DNA of 64,000 nucleotides from Sphingobium sp. Leaf26 (GCF_001421665.1 NZ_LMKV01000001.1:765415-829414); one strand, 5' to 3'. Shown: positions 40,842 to 50,240, numbered from the stretch's first letter. The notes: generated by a model not told the origin, from the letters alone. Numbers and translations: made by a program.

Positions 40842-42083
40842 TTAGAGCGTGAAAAAATCGATCGGCGCGTGCCGGTCCAGCGTGCGGCTCTGATCCTCCA
40901 GCGGATATTTCAGGCCACTGGCGCAGTTGAACAACACGGCCCGCTCGTCCCGGCCGATCAGCCCCTCATCCAGCGCGCGTTGATAGGCAGCCAGCGTCGC
41001 CCCACCCTCCGGACAGAGCAGCAAGCCGTCGTCGCGCGCCACATCGCGCACCGCCTCCGCAATCGCCGCGTCCGACACGGCCAGCGCCGAGCCGTCGCTT
41101 TCCCGCACTGCGCGCAGGATCAGGAAATCGCCGACTGCCTTGGGTACGCGAATGCCCATGGCGATGGTCTGCGCATCCTCCCAGCGCTCGGCAAATTCGA
41201 CGCCCTGCTCGAACGCGCGAACCATCGGCGCGCAACCTTCCGCCTGTACCGCGAACATCCTGGGCCGCTTCGATCCGATGAAGCCGATCTTCTCCAGTTC
41301 GTCGAACGCCTTCCACATGCCGATCAGGCCGGTACCGCCGCCGGTGGGGTAGAAGATCGCGTCGGGCAATTCCCAGCCAAGCTGTTCGGCCAGTTCCAGC
41401 CCCATCGTCTTCTTACCCTCGATCCGATAGGGCTCTTTCAACGTGGAGAAATCGAACCAGCCGCGTTCCTTGACACCCTGCCCTACGATCGCGCCGCAAT
41501 CGTCGATATAGCCGTTGACGCGATAGACCCGCGCACCCTGTGCAGCGATCTCGCGCACATTCACTTCGGGCGTATCGGCAGGGCAAAAGACGATCGCCTC
41601 CATGCCCGCAACGGCGGCATAGGCGGCCAGCGCAGCGCCGGCATTGCCATTGGTCGGCATCGCCACCTGGGTCACGCCCAGTTCCCTGGCCATCGACACG
41701 GCCATGACGAGGCCGCGCGCCTTGAACGACGCGGTCGGCAACCGCCCCTCATCCTTGGCCAGCAAATGCGCACCACCCAGACGCGCCGCCGTGCGCGGCA
41801 ACGGGATCAGCGGCGTCGCATTCTCGCCAAGGCTCACGATGTTGGCCGTCTGCCGCACCGGCAGCAATTCACGCCAGCGCCACAGGTCCATCGGCCGGGC
41901 CGCCAGCGCGTCCTTGGTCAGCGTGGCCCGCACGCCGTCCAGATCATAGCGCACCAGGAGCGGCTTCCCCGCCGCCGACAACCCATGCAACCGGTCCGCC
42001 TCATAGCGCTCGCCGGTCAGCGAACATTCGAGATGGGTGACGAAGGTCGGACGGTCGGTGGTGAGGTTGAGATCGTGGCGCAC
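40842..42083 (-). CDS. thrC: Threonine synthase
   Basis: 413-residue fold-type II PLP enzyme making threonine from O-phosphohomoserine. The Schiff-base lysine is Lys121 in TASFKARG. The phosphate-binding loop is PTGGGTGLIGMWKAF. An N-terminal THLECSLTGERYEAD region resembles the Cys-containing N-terminus of plant/alphaproteobacterial-type threonine synthases. A close alternative is another serine/threonine-dehydratase-family enzyme, but length and motif order favour ThrC. Upstream lies palindromic repeat copy C. Confidence 0.85.
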   Translation of the reverse strand: MRHDLNLTTDRPTFVTHLECSLTGERYEADRLHGLSAAGKPLLVRYDLDGVRATLTKDALAARPMDLWRWRELLPVRQTANIVSLGENATPLIPLPRTAARLGGAHLLAKDEGRLPTASFKARGLVMAVSMARELGVTQVAMPTNGNAGAALAAYAAVAGMEAIVFCPADTPEVNVREIAAQGARVYRVNGYIDDCGAIVGQGVKERGWFDFSTLKEPYRIEGKKTMGLELAEQLGWELPDAIFYPTGGGTGLIGMWKAFDELEKIGFIGSKRPRMFAVQAEGCAPMVRAFEQGVEFAERWEDAQTIAMGIRVPKAVGDFLILRAVRESDGSALAVSDAAIAEAVRDVARDDGLLLCPEGGATLAAYQRALDEGLIGRDERAVLFNCASGLKYPLEDQSRTLDRHAPIDFFTL

Positions 42084-42092
42084 AAATCATCT

Positions 42093-42168
42093 CCGTTCGC
42101 CCTGAGCCTGTCGAAGGGCTTCTCTTCTTCAGGAAAAGAAAGGGCTTCGACAGGCTCAGCCCGAACGG
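42093..42168. repeat. TTCGACAGGCTCAG-family palindromic repeat, copy C
   Basis: 24-base arms at 42093-42116 and 42145-42168, reverse-complementary except in the GCCC core, around a 28-base spacer that itself contains CTTCTTC and GAAAAGAAAG. It lies between grpE and the threonine synthase gene. Confidence 0.85.
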
Positions 42169-42177
42169 ATCGAAATA

Positions 42178-42732
42178 TTAGTCCGGCTTCTTCGCCACGC
42201 TGACCATGGCGGGGCGCAGCAGGCGGTCCTTGATCATGTAGCCCGCCTGCATTTCGACCAGCACGGTGCCCGGTTCGGCGTCGGCCGAGGGAATTTCCAT
42301 CACCGCCTGATGCTTGTTGGGGTCGAGCGGCTGGCCGACCGACTCCAGTTTGGTCACGCCATTGCGGCCGAATACGCTGTCCAGTTCGCGGCCGGTGGCT
42401 TCCAGGCCCACGACCAGCGACTTGAACTTCTCATCCTCGCGCAGATCAGCGGGGATCGCGGCCAGCGCCCGGCTCAGATTGTCGGCGACCGACAGGATAT
42501 CGCGCGCAAAAGCGGTCGACGCATAGGAACGGGCGTCGGCCAGCTCCTTTTCCAGCCGGCGGCGCACATTCTGCGTGTCGGCATGGGCGTAGAGAATATC
42601 CTGCTTCGCGGTGGCGAGTTCCGCCTCCAGAGCGGCGATCGTATCCGCTGCGGCGTCTCCGGCGGGCACCGCATCCTCCGGCAGCGCGTCCACGATTTCG
42701 GTGTTTTCGATAGTGTCTTTGTTCTCGGTCAT
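42178..42732 (-). CDS. grpE: Nucleotide exchange factor GrpE
   Basis: 184 residues. A long N-terminal coiled coil (about 30-70: LEAELATAKQDILYAHADTQ, NVRRRLEKELADAR) precedes the beta-wing domain with DPNKHQAVMEIPS, GTVLVEMQAGYMIKDRLLRP and the final VSVAKKP. It releases ADP from DnaK. It overlaps hrcA by four bases (ATGA), giving an hrcA-grpE unit separate from the dnaK-dnaJ locus 17 kb away. Confidence 0.96.
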   Translation of the reverse strand: MTENKDTIENTEIVDALPEDAVPAGDAAADTIAALEAELATAKQDILYAHADTQNVRRRLEKELADARSYASTAFARDILSVADNLSRALAAIPADLREDEKFKSLVVGLEATGRELDSVFGRNGVTKLESVGQPLDPNKHQAVMEIPSADAEPGTVLVEMQAGYMIKDRLLRPAMVSVAKKPD

Positions 42733-43772
42733 CTCATCAATCTCGACAGCGTCTGTGCAGTGAAGTCCACCATGGGGATCACCCGCGCATAGTTCAAGCG
42801 CGTGGGGCCGATCACGCCGACCACGCCGACGACCCGGCCGTCCGCGCCACGGTAGGGCGCGGCTATGACCGAAGACCCCGACAGGGAAAAGAGCTTGTTT
42901 TCCGAACCGATGAAGATTTTAGTCGCGCTGCCCGCCAGAGCGCCGCGCAGCAGGTCCAATATTTCCTGCTTGCCCTCCAGTTGTTCCAGCAATTGCCGGG
43001 CGCGCTCCAGGTCGGCTGCGGCGCCATCGTCCAGCAGATACGACTGGCCGCGCACGATCAGCACCGGCCGGTCGTCGGCATCATGCGACCAGATGGCCAA
43101 GCCCCGCGCCGCCAGATCGCGCGCGCTGTTGTCGAGCGCGTGCCGCTCCGCCTCCATCTCCCGCGCCAGCGCCTCGCCCGCCTGCCGCAGGGTCAGGCCG
43201 CCAAAGCGCGCCGACATGAAATTCGCCGCTTCGTTGAGCGCGATCGGGCTGACGCCTTCGGGAAGGTTCAGCACGCGATTTTCGACCGACCCGTCCTGCC
43301 CCACCAGCACCGCCAGCGCCTGGCGGGCATTCAGCGGCACGAATCCGAACTGACGCAACACCGGCTCGCGCTTGGGCACCATGACGATGCCGGCGCAGGC
43401 GGAAAGGCCAGACAGTGTCGCGGTGGCGGCGGACAGCGCTTCTTCGATCGGCCCGCTTTCGGATATGCCGGCCTCGATCGCGCGCCGCTCCTCCGGCGAG
43501 GGTTCGGCCGCCTGCATCATGCCATCGACGAACAGCCGCAGCCCCGTCTCGGTCGGCATTCGCCCGGCCGAGGTATGCGGCGCGGCGAGCAGGCCCAGTT
43601 CCTCCAGATCCTGCATGACGTTGCGGATCGATGCGGGCGAGAGGCTGAGCGACGCCATCTTGCTGATGGTGCGCGATCCCACCGGCATGCCCGTGCCCAG
43701 ATAGCTTTCCACCACCAGGCGAAAGACATCCCGCGCGCGATCGTTCAATTCGGATATGGGCGTGACCGACAT
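42729..43772 (-). CDS. hrcA: Heat-inducible transcription repressor HrcA
   Basis: 347 residues. The N-terminal winged helix (about 10-80: DVFRLVVESYLGTGMPVGSR, TISKMASLSLSPASIRNVMQ, DLEELGLL) is followed by HTSAGRMPTETGLRLFVD and a C-terminal GAF-like domain with GTENKLFSLSG-type strands (here GSENKLFSLSG) and VGVIGPTRLNYARVIPMVDF. It represses class I heat-shock genes at CIRCE elements. No CIRCE is visible in the window, so its targets (probably groESL) are elsewhere. Confidence 0.95.
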   Translation of the reverse strand: MSVTPISELNDRARDVFRLVVESYLGTGMPVGSRTISKMASLSLSPASIRNVMQDLEELGLLAAPHTSAGRMPTETGLRLFVDGMMQAAEPSPEERRAIEAGISESGPIEEALSAATATLSGLSACAGIVMVPKREPVLRQFGFVPLNARQALAVLVGQDGSVENRVLNLPEGVSPIALNEAANFMSARFGGLTLRQAGEALAREMEAERHALDNSARDLAARGLAIWSHDADDRPVLIVRGQSYLLDDGAAADLERARQLLEQLEGKQEILDLLRGALAGSATKIFIGSENKLFSLSGSSVIAAPYRGADGRVVGVVGVIGPTRLNYARVIPMVDFTAQTLSRLMR

Positions 43773-43821
43773 GCGCCTTATCTAGGCAAGACGGCGGGCA
43801 GGCTCAAGGCCGCAGGCAGAA

Positions 43822-44328
43822 TCAGGGTGCGACTGCCTTGGGATTCAGCATATGCTGCACATCCAATATCCTGGGCACCGACGCGATCGCCACGCGCAGC
43901 TTGCCATAAAGCGGGTCCATGCAACCGGACTGAAAATCCAGCCGCGTCGGCTGCTGCCCCGGCCGGCTCCATTCGACGCTATAGCCGGGCATGTCCGTAG
44001 CGAAACGGGTGCAGCTTTTCTGGTCGATCTTCTGCGTCGTGCCGGCAGCCGGCCGATGCGGCGCGAGCGTCGTCAGCAATTTGCGATATTGAATGCGGCT
44101 GATGGTGAAGCGGGTCGGCCCCGGCACCGACGTAAAGCGTTCCGGCGTCAGCAGGCCCGCGCCATCGGGCGACACCTGCACCGTATAGGCCGGGCAGGCG
44201 CCGAAACAGCGTCCGGCGGTGAAGCGGATCACATCGCCCGGCGCCTTGGGCGGCTCCAGCCCTTCCTGCTCCGCCATGCACCCCGTCAATGCCAACAGCC
44301 CGGCTGCGACCCAGATTTTTATCGTCAT
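43822..44328 (-). CDS. DUF6438-like lipoprotein
   Basis: 168 residues. Signal peptide MTIKIWVAAGLLALTGC ends in a lipobox. The mature domain has RFTAGRCFGACPAYTVQVSP, typical of DUF6438 (a Cys pair before a beta-strand), and two further cysteines at KSCTRF and SGCMDP that could form a disulfide. It is predicted periplasmic or membrane-tethered. It lies upstream of hrcA, 49 bases away, on the same strand. Function unknown. Confidence 0.75.
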   Translation of the reverse strand: MTIKIWVAAGLLALTGCMAEQEGLEPPKAPGDVIRFTAGRCFGACPAYTVQVSPDGAGLLTPERFTSVPGPTRFTISRIQYRKLLTTLAPHRPAAGTTQKIDQKSCTRFATDMPGYSVEWSRPGQQPTRLDFQSGCMDPLYGKLRVAIASVPRILDVQHMLNPKAVAP

Positions 44329-44461
44329 AACCCCTCATATCGTCCAAATTGCGGTCTGGACACTGGCAAGTCGTTCCATCGACCGCTAAGCGGCGCTTTA
44401 AGTGCGCCGTTGGGCGCATTGGCGGCGCCCGCTGCCCCTCGAACGCTTCGGAGTAGAAATT

Positions 44462-45178
44462 ATGCGTCCTTCCGGCCGCGCGCCCGACCAGATGCGCGAT
44501 ATCACCATGGAACCCGGCTTCACCATCCACGCGGAAGGGTCGTGCCTCATCAGCTTCGGCGACACGCGCGTGCTGTGCACCGCCTCGATCGAGGAAAAGG
44601 TACCCCCCTTCCTGCGCGGCAAGGGGTCGGGCTGGGTCACGGCCGAATATGGCATGCTGCCCCGCGCCACCCACACCCGCGGCAGTCGTGAAGCGGCCAA
44701 GGGCAAGCAATCGGGCCGCACCCAGGAAATCCAGCGCCTGATCGGCCGCTCGTTGCGCACGGTCGTCGATCTCAAGAAGCTGGGCGAACGGCAGATCGTG
44801 ATCGACTGCGACGTGATCCAGGCCGATGGCGGCACGCGGACGGCGGCTATTTCAGGTAGCTGGGTCGCGCTGCGCATCGCCGTCGACAAGCTGCTGGCAT
44901 CGGGCGCGTTGACGCAAGACCCGATCATCCAGAAGGTCGCGGCGATCAGCTGCGGCATCTATAACGGCACCCCCGTCCTCGACCTCGACTATGCCGAGGA
45001 CAGCAATGCCGAAACCGACGCCAACCTGATCCTGACCGGCGACGGCAAGTTCGCCGAAGTGCAGGCGACGGCTGAGGGCGCGGCCTATGACGAGGAAGAG
45101 CTGCTCCGCCTGCTCCGCCTCGCCCGCATCGGCTGCGCGAAGATCTTCGCCGCGCAGGATGTGGCAACCGGGCGTTAA
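44462..45178 (+). CDS. rph: Ribonuclease PH
   Basis: 238 residues, the normal length. [17 protein letters not shown] is the family N-terminus, [13 protein letters not shown] carries phosphate-binding residues, [20 protein letters not shown] and [18 protein letters not shown] form the catalytic core. It is a phosphorolytic 3'-5' exoribonuclease trimming tRNA 3' ends. The ATG at 44462 is chosen by family alignment over an upstream in-frame ATG at 44402. rdgB and hemW follow on the same strand, a conserved alphaproteobacterial order. Confidence 0.96.
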   Translation: MRPSGRAPDQMRDITMEPGFTIHAEGSCLISFGDTRVLCTASIEEKVPPFLRGKGSGWVTAEYGMLPRATHTRGSREAAKGKQSGRTQEIQRLIGRSLRTVVDLKKLGERQIVIDCDVIQADGGTRTAAISGSWVALRIAVDKLLASGALTQDPIIQKVAAISCGIYNGTPVLDLDYAEDSNAETDANLILTGDGKFAEVQATAEGAAYDEEELLRLLRLARIGCAKIFAAQDVATGR

Positions 45179-45194
45179 GCCAGACACAAAACAC

Positions 45195-45308
45195 CGTCAT
45201 GCCAGCGAAGGTCGTTGAGAGGCACGTGACTCTCAACGACATCTCCCTTTTCTTTTGTTCGCGTGAAGCAGAAGAAGAAGTGGGATTCCAGCCTTCGCTG
45301 GGATGACG
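45195..45308. repeat. Nested inverted repeat between rph and rdgB
   Basis: Outer arms CGTCATGCCAGCGAAGG (45195-45211) and CCTTCGCTGGGATGACG (45292-45308) match but for two positions. Inside, GTCGTTGAGAG (45211-45221) and CTCTCAACGAC (45230-45240) make an 11-base perfect hairpin. It resembles an intergenic repetitive element rather than a terminator. Confidence 0.8.
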
Positions 45309-45332
45309 GAAAATAAGGCAGGGTAGGGCGAG

Positions 45333-45962
45333 ATGAGCGACAATTTCGGACAGGAACAGGCGATCCGCAAGCTGAAGCCGGGCAAGCTGGTGATCGCCAG
45401 CCACAATCCCGGCAAGGTGCGCGAAATCGCCGCCTTGCTCGGCCCGTTCGGGATCGAGCCTATTTCCGCCGCGTCGCTGGACCTGCCCGAACCCGAAGAG
45501 ACCGGCACCACCTTCATCGCCAATGCGGAATTGAAGGCGATGCAGGCGGCGGACCTGTCCGGCCTGCCCGCCCTCGCCGACGACAGCGGCCTGTGCGTCG
45601 AGGCGCTGGGCGGCGACCCCGGCCTGTTTTCGGCGCGCTGGGCCGGCCCGACCAAGGATTTCGGCATGGCCATGCAACTGGTGTGGGACGGCGTGCAGGC
45701 CAAGGGACCGGACGCCAGCCACAGCGCCCACTTCATCTGCGCCCTCGCCCTCGCCTGGCCAGATGGTCATGTCGAAGCGTTCGAGGGGCGGATCGACGGC
45801 ACGCTAGTCTGGCCGCCGCGCGGGCAGAATGGCTTCGGCTATGACGCCATGTTCCAGCCCCTGGACCATGATATCAGCTTCGGGGAAATGGACCCGGACG
45901 CCAAACATGCCATGAGCCACCGCGCCAGGGCGTTCGAGCAATTGGTCGCAGCGGTCATCTGA
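45333..45962 (+). CDS. rdgB: XTP/dITP diphosphatase (RdgB/HAM1)
   Basis: 209 residues. [18 protein letters not shown] is the family N-terminal motif, [13 protein letters not shown] and [20 protein letters not shown] the metal and base-binding site, and [13 protein letters not shown] then [12 protein letters not shown] the C-terminal signature. It hydrolyses deaminated purine nucleotides such as dITP and XTP. The hypothetical lipoprotein gene is convergent with it. Confidence 0.95.
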   Translation: MSDNFGQEQAIRKLKPGKLVIASHNPGKVREIAALLGPFGIEPISAASLDLPEPEETGTTFIANAELKAMQAADLSGLPALADDSGLCVEALGGDPGLFSARWAGPTKDFGMAMQLVWDGVQAKGPDASHSAHFICALALAWPDGHVEAFEGRIDGTLVWPPRGQNGFGYDAMFQPLDHDISFGEMDPDAKHAMSHRARAFEQLVAAVI

Positions 45963-45966
45963 CCGC

Positions 45967-46746
45967 TCACCCCGCCGGCACCGCCTTCAGCTTCGCCTGC
46001 CCGATATGCCAGCGTAGCTGGGCGGCCGTGGCGCCATCGACGTCGTTGACGCGGCGCACCACATAATCACCGACGAACCGCTGGCGCGTACCGTCCTGTA
46101 GCTGCGAATCGATCGTCACCGGCACCGTCTGGTAGATCGAACCCGCCCCGCCATCGCCCGGCTCCAACTTGCTGCCGATCGTCACCCGCGTCGATCGGGT
46201 GCCGGCAAAGCCCGACTGGAACTGGTCGAAACTCTGGCCCGGCCGGCCATCCTCCCCCCATTGCGCCCAGGCCGTGCCATAGTCGCGCGCGTTGAGCGCC
46301 GAATAATAACGCTGCACCACCGCGACCGCCGCCGCCATGCTCTTGGGCGCCGGATCGCATCCCTGCATCGGCTCGCCCTTGCCATCGAACAGGGCACAAC
46401 TGCGCGCAATCTCATCCTCGATCATGGCGCAACTATTGGCGGCATTGCAGGGCGGCCGCGTGGCAGGCGACACGTTGCGGCATACGGCAACGCGCCTGGC
46501 TGCCGCTGCCGATCCGATATCGGCGGCGCAGGACAGCGGCTCAACGCTCGCACCATCGGTGGCTGGCACGGCATCCGCCATCGGGCTTTGCGCCACGCTC
46601 TCATTCCCCGACGCATCGGCCACCGGAGCGGTAATCATGTTGCCAGCCGCATCCTCCGCCTTGCGCTCCGGCTGCGACGGCGCTCCGCAGGCCACGAGCG
46701 ACAGCAGCGCGCTACCCGCAATCCATGCCAATGCCCTACGGTGCAT
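45967..46746 (-). CDS. Hypothetical lipoprotein with an NTF2-like C-terminal region
   Basis: 259 residues. Signal peptide MHRRALAWIAGSALLSLVAC ends in a lipobox before Gly. A low-complexity Ala/Pro linker follows, then a Cys-containing region (seven cysteines between about 75 and 135, including CNAANSCAMIEDEIARSC). A C-terminal domain with VVQRYYSALNARDYGTAWAQ is reminiscent of NTF2/SnoaL-like folds. The start at 46746 follows AAAGGAGAAGAGG. It is inserted between rdgB and hemW on the opposite strand, and shares a divergent region with hemW. Function unknown. Confidence 0.65.
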   Translation of the reverse strand: MHRRALAWIAGSALLSLVACGAPSQPERKAEDAAGNMITAPVADASGNESVAQSPMADAVPATDGASVEPLSCAADIGSAAAARRVAVCRNVSPATRPPCNAANSCAMIEDEIARSCALFDGKGEPMQGCDPAPKSMAAAVAVVQRYYSALNARDYGTAWAQWGEDGRPGQSFDQFQSGFAGTRSTRVTIGSKLEPGDGGAGSIYQTVPVTIDSQLQDGTRQRFVGDYVVRRVNDVDGATAAQLRWHIGQAKLKAVPAG

Positions 46747-46864
46747 CCTCTTCTCCTTTAGCAACCTCATCTGCTGAATGCGCGCCAGCGGTAGAAATAT
46801 CCATCCCTACCCGGCTCGCCCGGATGGCACCCCGCGCAAAAAGCCTCTAAGGGCTGGCCGCGCC

Positions 46865-48040
46865 ATGTCGTCCCACATCCTCCCAACCTCGCCGGCGATC
46901 ACCGATGCCCAGGCCCTCTATATCCACTGGCCCTTCTGCATCTCCAAATGCCCCTATTGCGACTTCAACAGCCATGTCCGCGACGGCGTGGACATTCCGG
47001 CATGGGAAGCCGCGCTGCTGGCGGACATGGCGCATGAGGCAGCGCTGACACCGGACCGGCCGCTCTCCTCCATCTTCTTCGGCGGCGGCACTCCGTCGCT
47101 GATGCCGCCCGCGCTGGTCGAAACGCTGATCGGCGCGGCGCAGCGTCATTGGGGCTTCACCCTGGACATAGAGATCACGCTGGAGGCCAATCCCAATTCG
47201 GTCGAGGCCGCGCGTTTTTCCGACCTAGCCATCGCGGGGGTCAACCGCACCTCGCTCGGCCTACAAGCGCTCGACAATCAGGCGCTGCATTTCCTGGGCC
47301 GCGCCCATGACGTAGCGGAGGGGCTGGCCGCATTAGACACCGCGCAGCGTGTGTTCGATCGGGTGAGTTTCGACCTGATCTACGCCCGTCCCGATCAGAG
47401 CGAAGGCGATTGGGAGGCGGAACTGACGCGCGCCCTCTCCTTCGGCACCGGCCATTTGTCGCTCTACCAACTCACGATCGAGCCGGGCACCCGCTTCGCC
47501 ACGCTGGTGGCGCAAGGCAAGCTGACGCCCGCCGATCCCGATCATGGCGCCACACTCTATGAGCTGACGCAGGCGATGACCGGCGCGGCGGGCATCCCCG
47601 CCTACGAAATCAGCAACCATGCCCGGCCGGGGCAGCAAAGCCGCCATAATCTCGTCTACTGGCGCTATGGTGATTATGCCGGGATCGGACCTGGGGCGCA
47701 TGGGCGGCGCGGCGGGATGGCGACGCTGCGCCACAAGAAGCCGGAAAACTGGATGGGTGCGGTGTCCCGCAACGGCCATGGCATCCAGAGCGAAGAGCCA
47801 CTGTTACCCGAAGATCGTGCCCGTGAAGCATTGCTGATGGGGTTGCGGCTGGGCGAAGGGGTAGATCTGGCCCGGATCGCCGCCCGGTCCGGCATCAGGG
47901 CGGATCGTCTGGTGGACGAACGGGCGATTGCCCAACTGACCGACCTTGGCCTTATCCGCCTGACGGGCGACCATTTGCAGGTGGCGCCGGCGGGTATGCT
48001 CCTGCTCGACGCCATCCTGCCCGAAGTGGTGGCGGTTTAA
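46865..48040 (+). CDS. hemW: HemW family radical SAM protein (oxygen-independent coproporphyrinogen oxidase-like)
   Basis: 391 residues. The radical-SAM cluster motif is Cys25, Cys29, Cys32 (FCISKCPYCDF), followed by FFGGGTPSLMPP and ITLEANPNS, as in HemW/HemN relatives. The length and missing HemN N-terminal extension favour HemW, which binds haem and acts as a haem chaperone rather than a porphyrin oxidase. The ATG at 46865 is preceded by TAAGGGCTGG; a 29-codon extension is rejected as too Arg/Pro-rich. Confidence 0.92.
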   Translation: MSSHILPTSPAITDAQALYIHWPFCISKCPYCDFNSHVRDGVDIPAWEAALLADMAHEAALTPDRPLSSIFFGGGTPSLMPPALVETLIGAAQRHWGFTLDIEITLEANPNSVEAARFSDLAIAGVNRTSLGLQALDNQALHFLGRAHDVAEGLAALDTAQRVFDRVSFDLIYARPDQSEGDWEAELTRALSFGTGHLSLYQLTIEPGTRFATLVAQGKLTPADPDHGATLYELTQAMTGAAGIPAYEISNHARPGQQSRHNLVYWRYGDYAGIGPGAHGRRGGMATLRHKKPENWMGAVSRNGHGIQSEEPLLPEDRAREALLMGLRLGEGVDLARIAARSGIRADRLVDERAIAQLTDLGLIRLTGDHLQVAPAGMLLLDAILPEVVAV

Positions 48041-48085
48041 GGCCGGCCGGTCGGATTTCGAGCGCCCCTGCCACAGCATGAAAGG

Positions 48086-48169
48086 CCGTTCGCCCCGAGC
48101 CTGTCGAAGAACTGTTCCGCTTCAACATCGTAAAGAAGAACAGGGCTTCGACAGGCCCAGGGCGAACGG
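48086..48169. repeat. TTCGACAGGCTCAG-family palindromic repeat, copy D
   Basis: 24-base arms at 48086-48109 and 48146-48169, reverse-complementary with a few changes (GCCCCGAG/GGCCCAGGGC core), around a 36-base spacer. It lies between convergent hemW and the M56 peptidase gene. Confidence 0.8.
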
Positions 48170-48183
48170 ATGTTATCCTAAAT

Positions 48184-49875
48184 TCAGTCCTGCTCGCTGC
48201 GCAGTTCGGCGATGGATTCGTCCAGGTCGCGCAGCGCTTCGGCACGGGCGTCCCTGGGCATGGACCAGTTGTTGACGATCTGGGCGCGGCTGGCGCGCAG
48301 GCTGCTCAGCGCCGCGACATGGGCGCTGCGCCGGGCACGATCGGCGCGGGCCATGTCGGCATCGGCCAGACGGGCGGCGCGATCCGCCTGAACCCGCGCC
48401 CGCTCCGCCTGTGCGCGGCCACGTTCAGCCTGCGCGCGCCCGCGTTCGGCCTGCATCTGCGCCCGCTCCATCGTGCGGTCGATCACGTCCTGACAGATGC
48501 GCACCTTGATATGGCGGCGGCCATTGGCGTCGATGCTTTCGCTGCGGCTGGTCGTCTGGCCGCTACCGTCACATCCGTTGCGGACATCGACCACCGGCAC
48601 CATGCGGGCAATCTCCGCCTCGGTCGGGATGCGGTGGGTTTCGACGCGACCGTCGGCATGGGTGACGGTAATCCGGCCCTTTTCGCTGCGCACGCTCGGC
48701 GGAGCCGGCGGTACGGGCGCGACCGGGGCGATCATGTCGGCGGCGGGCACCATCGGCGCGGGCGGAGCGATAGGCGCTGGCGAGGGCCATGCCTCATCGC
48801 CCGCCTGCACCGAGGAAAGGGCGGGGACAGCAGGCACCGCTGACACAGCGGGGACCGCCGCGATTTCGGCCGTCGACGGCACGGTCGCCACGGCCGGCTG
48901 CGACACCAGATCGGACAGTTTGGCGAAGTCGGCGCTCTCCACCTTGTCGGTGATCGCCGCCATCTGCTGTGCGGCGCGGCTGCCCGATGCGGTGAGCGCC
49001 AGGCCGGCGGCGGTGACGATCGCGACGGCGGCCATGCCCCAGCTGATGCGCTGAAGCGAAATGTCATGGTTGGACAGCATTTTCAGCCTCCCCTTGAGCG
49101 TGGTGATACGGGTAAGATGGCAGGCGCCGGCAAATTGCCGACCGCCGGCCGCCTTCAAAATGGCGCGACCATAGGCATGGGCCTGATCGCGGCCGTAAAG
49201 CGACAGGACGCGCGCGTCGCAGGCGGTTTCCTGATCGGCGCGATAGGCACGATAGGCGATCCAGGCGACCGGATTACACCAATGGACCGCCAGCAACAGC
49301 AGCGCGATCATGTTGGCGGCCAGATCGCGCCGCTCATGATGCGCCCGTTCGTGGGCGATCGCCATATCCTGCTCCTGCGCGTCATAGCGCAGGGCGAAAT
49401 CGGCAGGCAGCACGATGTACGGCCGCAGCACACCGAAGGCGAGCGGACCGGACGCATGCGGGCTGGAAATGAGGCGGATGCGCCCTTCCTCCCCGATCGG
49501 GGTAGCGCCATCCAGCATATGGCGGCGGAAACGGATGTAGCCTACCGCCTGCACGATCAGGAAAGCGATCATGCCGACAAACCAGAGCGACAGGCCCGCC
49601 TCCAGCCAAGGGAAGGCCGTGGGCATAGTCGTGACCGGAGCCGCGGGCGTCACGGCCAGCAGGTCGGACAGGCCCGCCTGATCCACCGCCAGATGCAACG
49701 GCGAAGGATCGATGTCGCAGGGCAAAGCCGGCATCACCATCCGCGCCAGCGGCAGCGCCCAGAGCAGATAGGCCGCCCCAGCCCCCAGCCAACGCGCCAC
49801 CGGCCGCCGCAACATCATGACCAGCGCCATCAGCAAGGTGGTGGCGATCAGCGTTTCGGCCAACCAGACGTTCAT
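48184..49875 (-). CDS. M56-family membrane metallopeptidase (BlaR1/MecR1-type N-terminus, novel C-terminus)
   Basis: 563 residues. Four membrane helices in the first ~300 residues enclose the gluzincin motif HERAHHE (His175, Glu176, His179). Asn/Asp-rich CNPVAWIAYRAYRADQETACD carries the further zinc Glu. BlaR1 proteins end in a penicillin-binding sensor domain with SxxK; none is visible here. Instead an Ala/Pro-rich linker (about 325-400) leads to a strand-rich segment and then a Gln-Ala-Glu-Arg repeat region (about 475-525, AQAERGRAQAERARVQADRA) predicted to be a coiled coil. The stop of the regulator gene overlaps its start (ATGA). The stimulus is therefore probably not a beta-lactam. Confidence 0.85.
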   Translation of the reverse strand: MNVWLAETLIATTLLMALVMMLRRPVARWLGAGAAYLLWALPLARMVMPALPCDIDPSPLHLAVDQAGLSDLLAVTPAAPVTTMPTAFPWLEAGLSLWFVGMIAFLIVQAVGYIRFRRHMLDGATPIGEEGRIRLISSPHASGPLAFGVLRPYIVLPADFALRYDAQEQDMAIAHERAHHERRDLAANMIALLLLAVHWCNPVAWIAYRAYRADQETACDARVLSLYGRDQAHAYGRAILKAAGGRQFAGACHLTRITTLKGRLKMLSNHDISLQRISWGMAAVAIVTAAGLALTASGSRAAQQMAAITDKVESADFAKLSDLVSQPAVATVPSTAEIAAVPAVSAVPAVPALSSVQAGDEAWPSPAPIAPPAPMVPAADMIAPVAPVPPAPPSVRSEKGRITVTHADGRVETHRIPTEAEIARMVPVVDVRNGCDGSGQTTSRSESIDANGRRHIKVRICQDVIDRTMERAQMQAERGRAQAERGRAQAERARVQADRAARLADADMARADRARRSAHVAALSSLRASRAQIVNNWSMPRDARAEALRDLDESIAELRSEQD

Positions 49876-50240
49876 GATTTCAGCCCCTTCAGGATGGCCT
49901 CAAGCTCGGCGATATCGTCCGCCGTCAATTGATCCTGTTGCGCCAACTGGGCGACCAGCGGCGATATGCGCCCGCCAAACAACCGGTTCACGAGACGCCC
50001 GCCTTCGCCCGCGACATAATCGTCACGGGCCACCATCGGACGATAGAGAAAGCGGCGGCCATCCTGGTCGGCGGCAATGACATCCTTGGCCATCAGTCGC
50101 GACAATAATGTCTTGACCGTTTGCAGGCTCCAGTCGCGATCGGTGGCAACGCGGTCGGCAACGTCGTTGGCGGTCTGCGGCGCGGCTTCCCACAGCGCCT
50201 CCATCACCACCAGTTCCGCTTCGCTGATTTTCTCGCTCAC
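49872..50240 (-). CDS. BlaI/MecI/CopY-family repressor
   Basis: 122 residues. Winged helix (about 5-75): ISEAELVVMEALWEAAPQTA, WSLQTVKTLLSRLMAKDVIA, then GRRFLYRPMVARDDYV. The C-terminal helices (about 85-122, SPLVAQLAQQDQLTADDIAE) match the BlaI dimerisation region; the N-F cleavage site of BlaI/MecI is not obvious. The GTG at 50240 is used, since the longer frame would add 86 residues that overlap the operator. It overlaps the M56 gene and would repress both at two boxes upstream. Confidence 0.88.
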   Translation of the reverse strand: MSEKISEAELVVMEALWEAAPQTANDVADRVATDRDWSLQTVKTLLSRLMAKDVIAADQDGRRFLYRPMVARDDYVAGEGGRLVNRLFGGRISPLVAQLAQQDQLTADDIAELEAILKGLKS

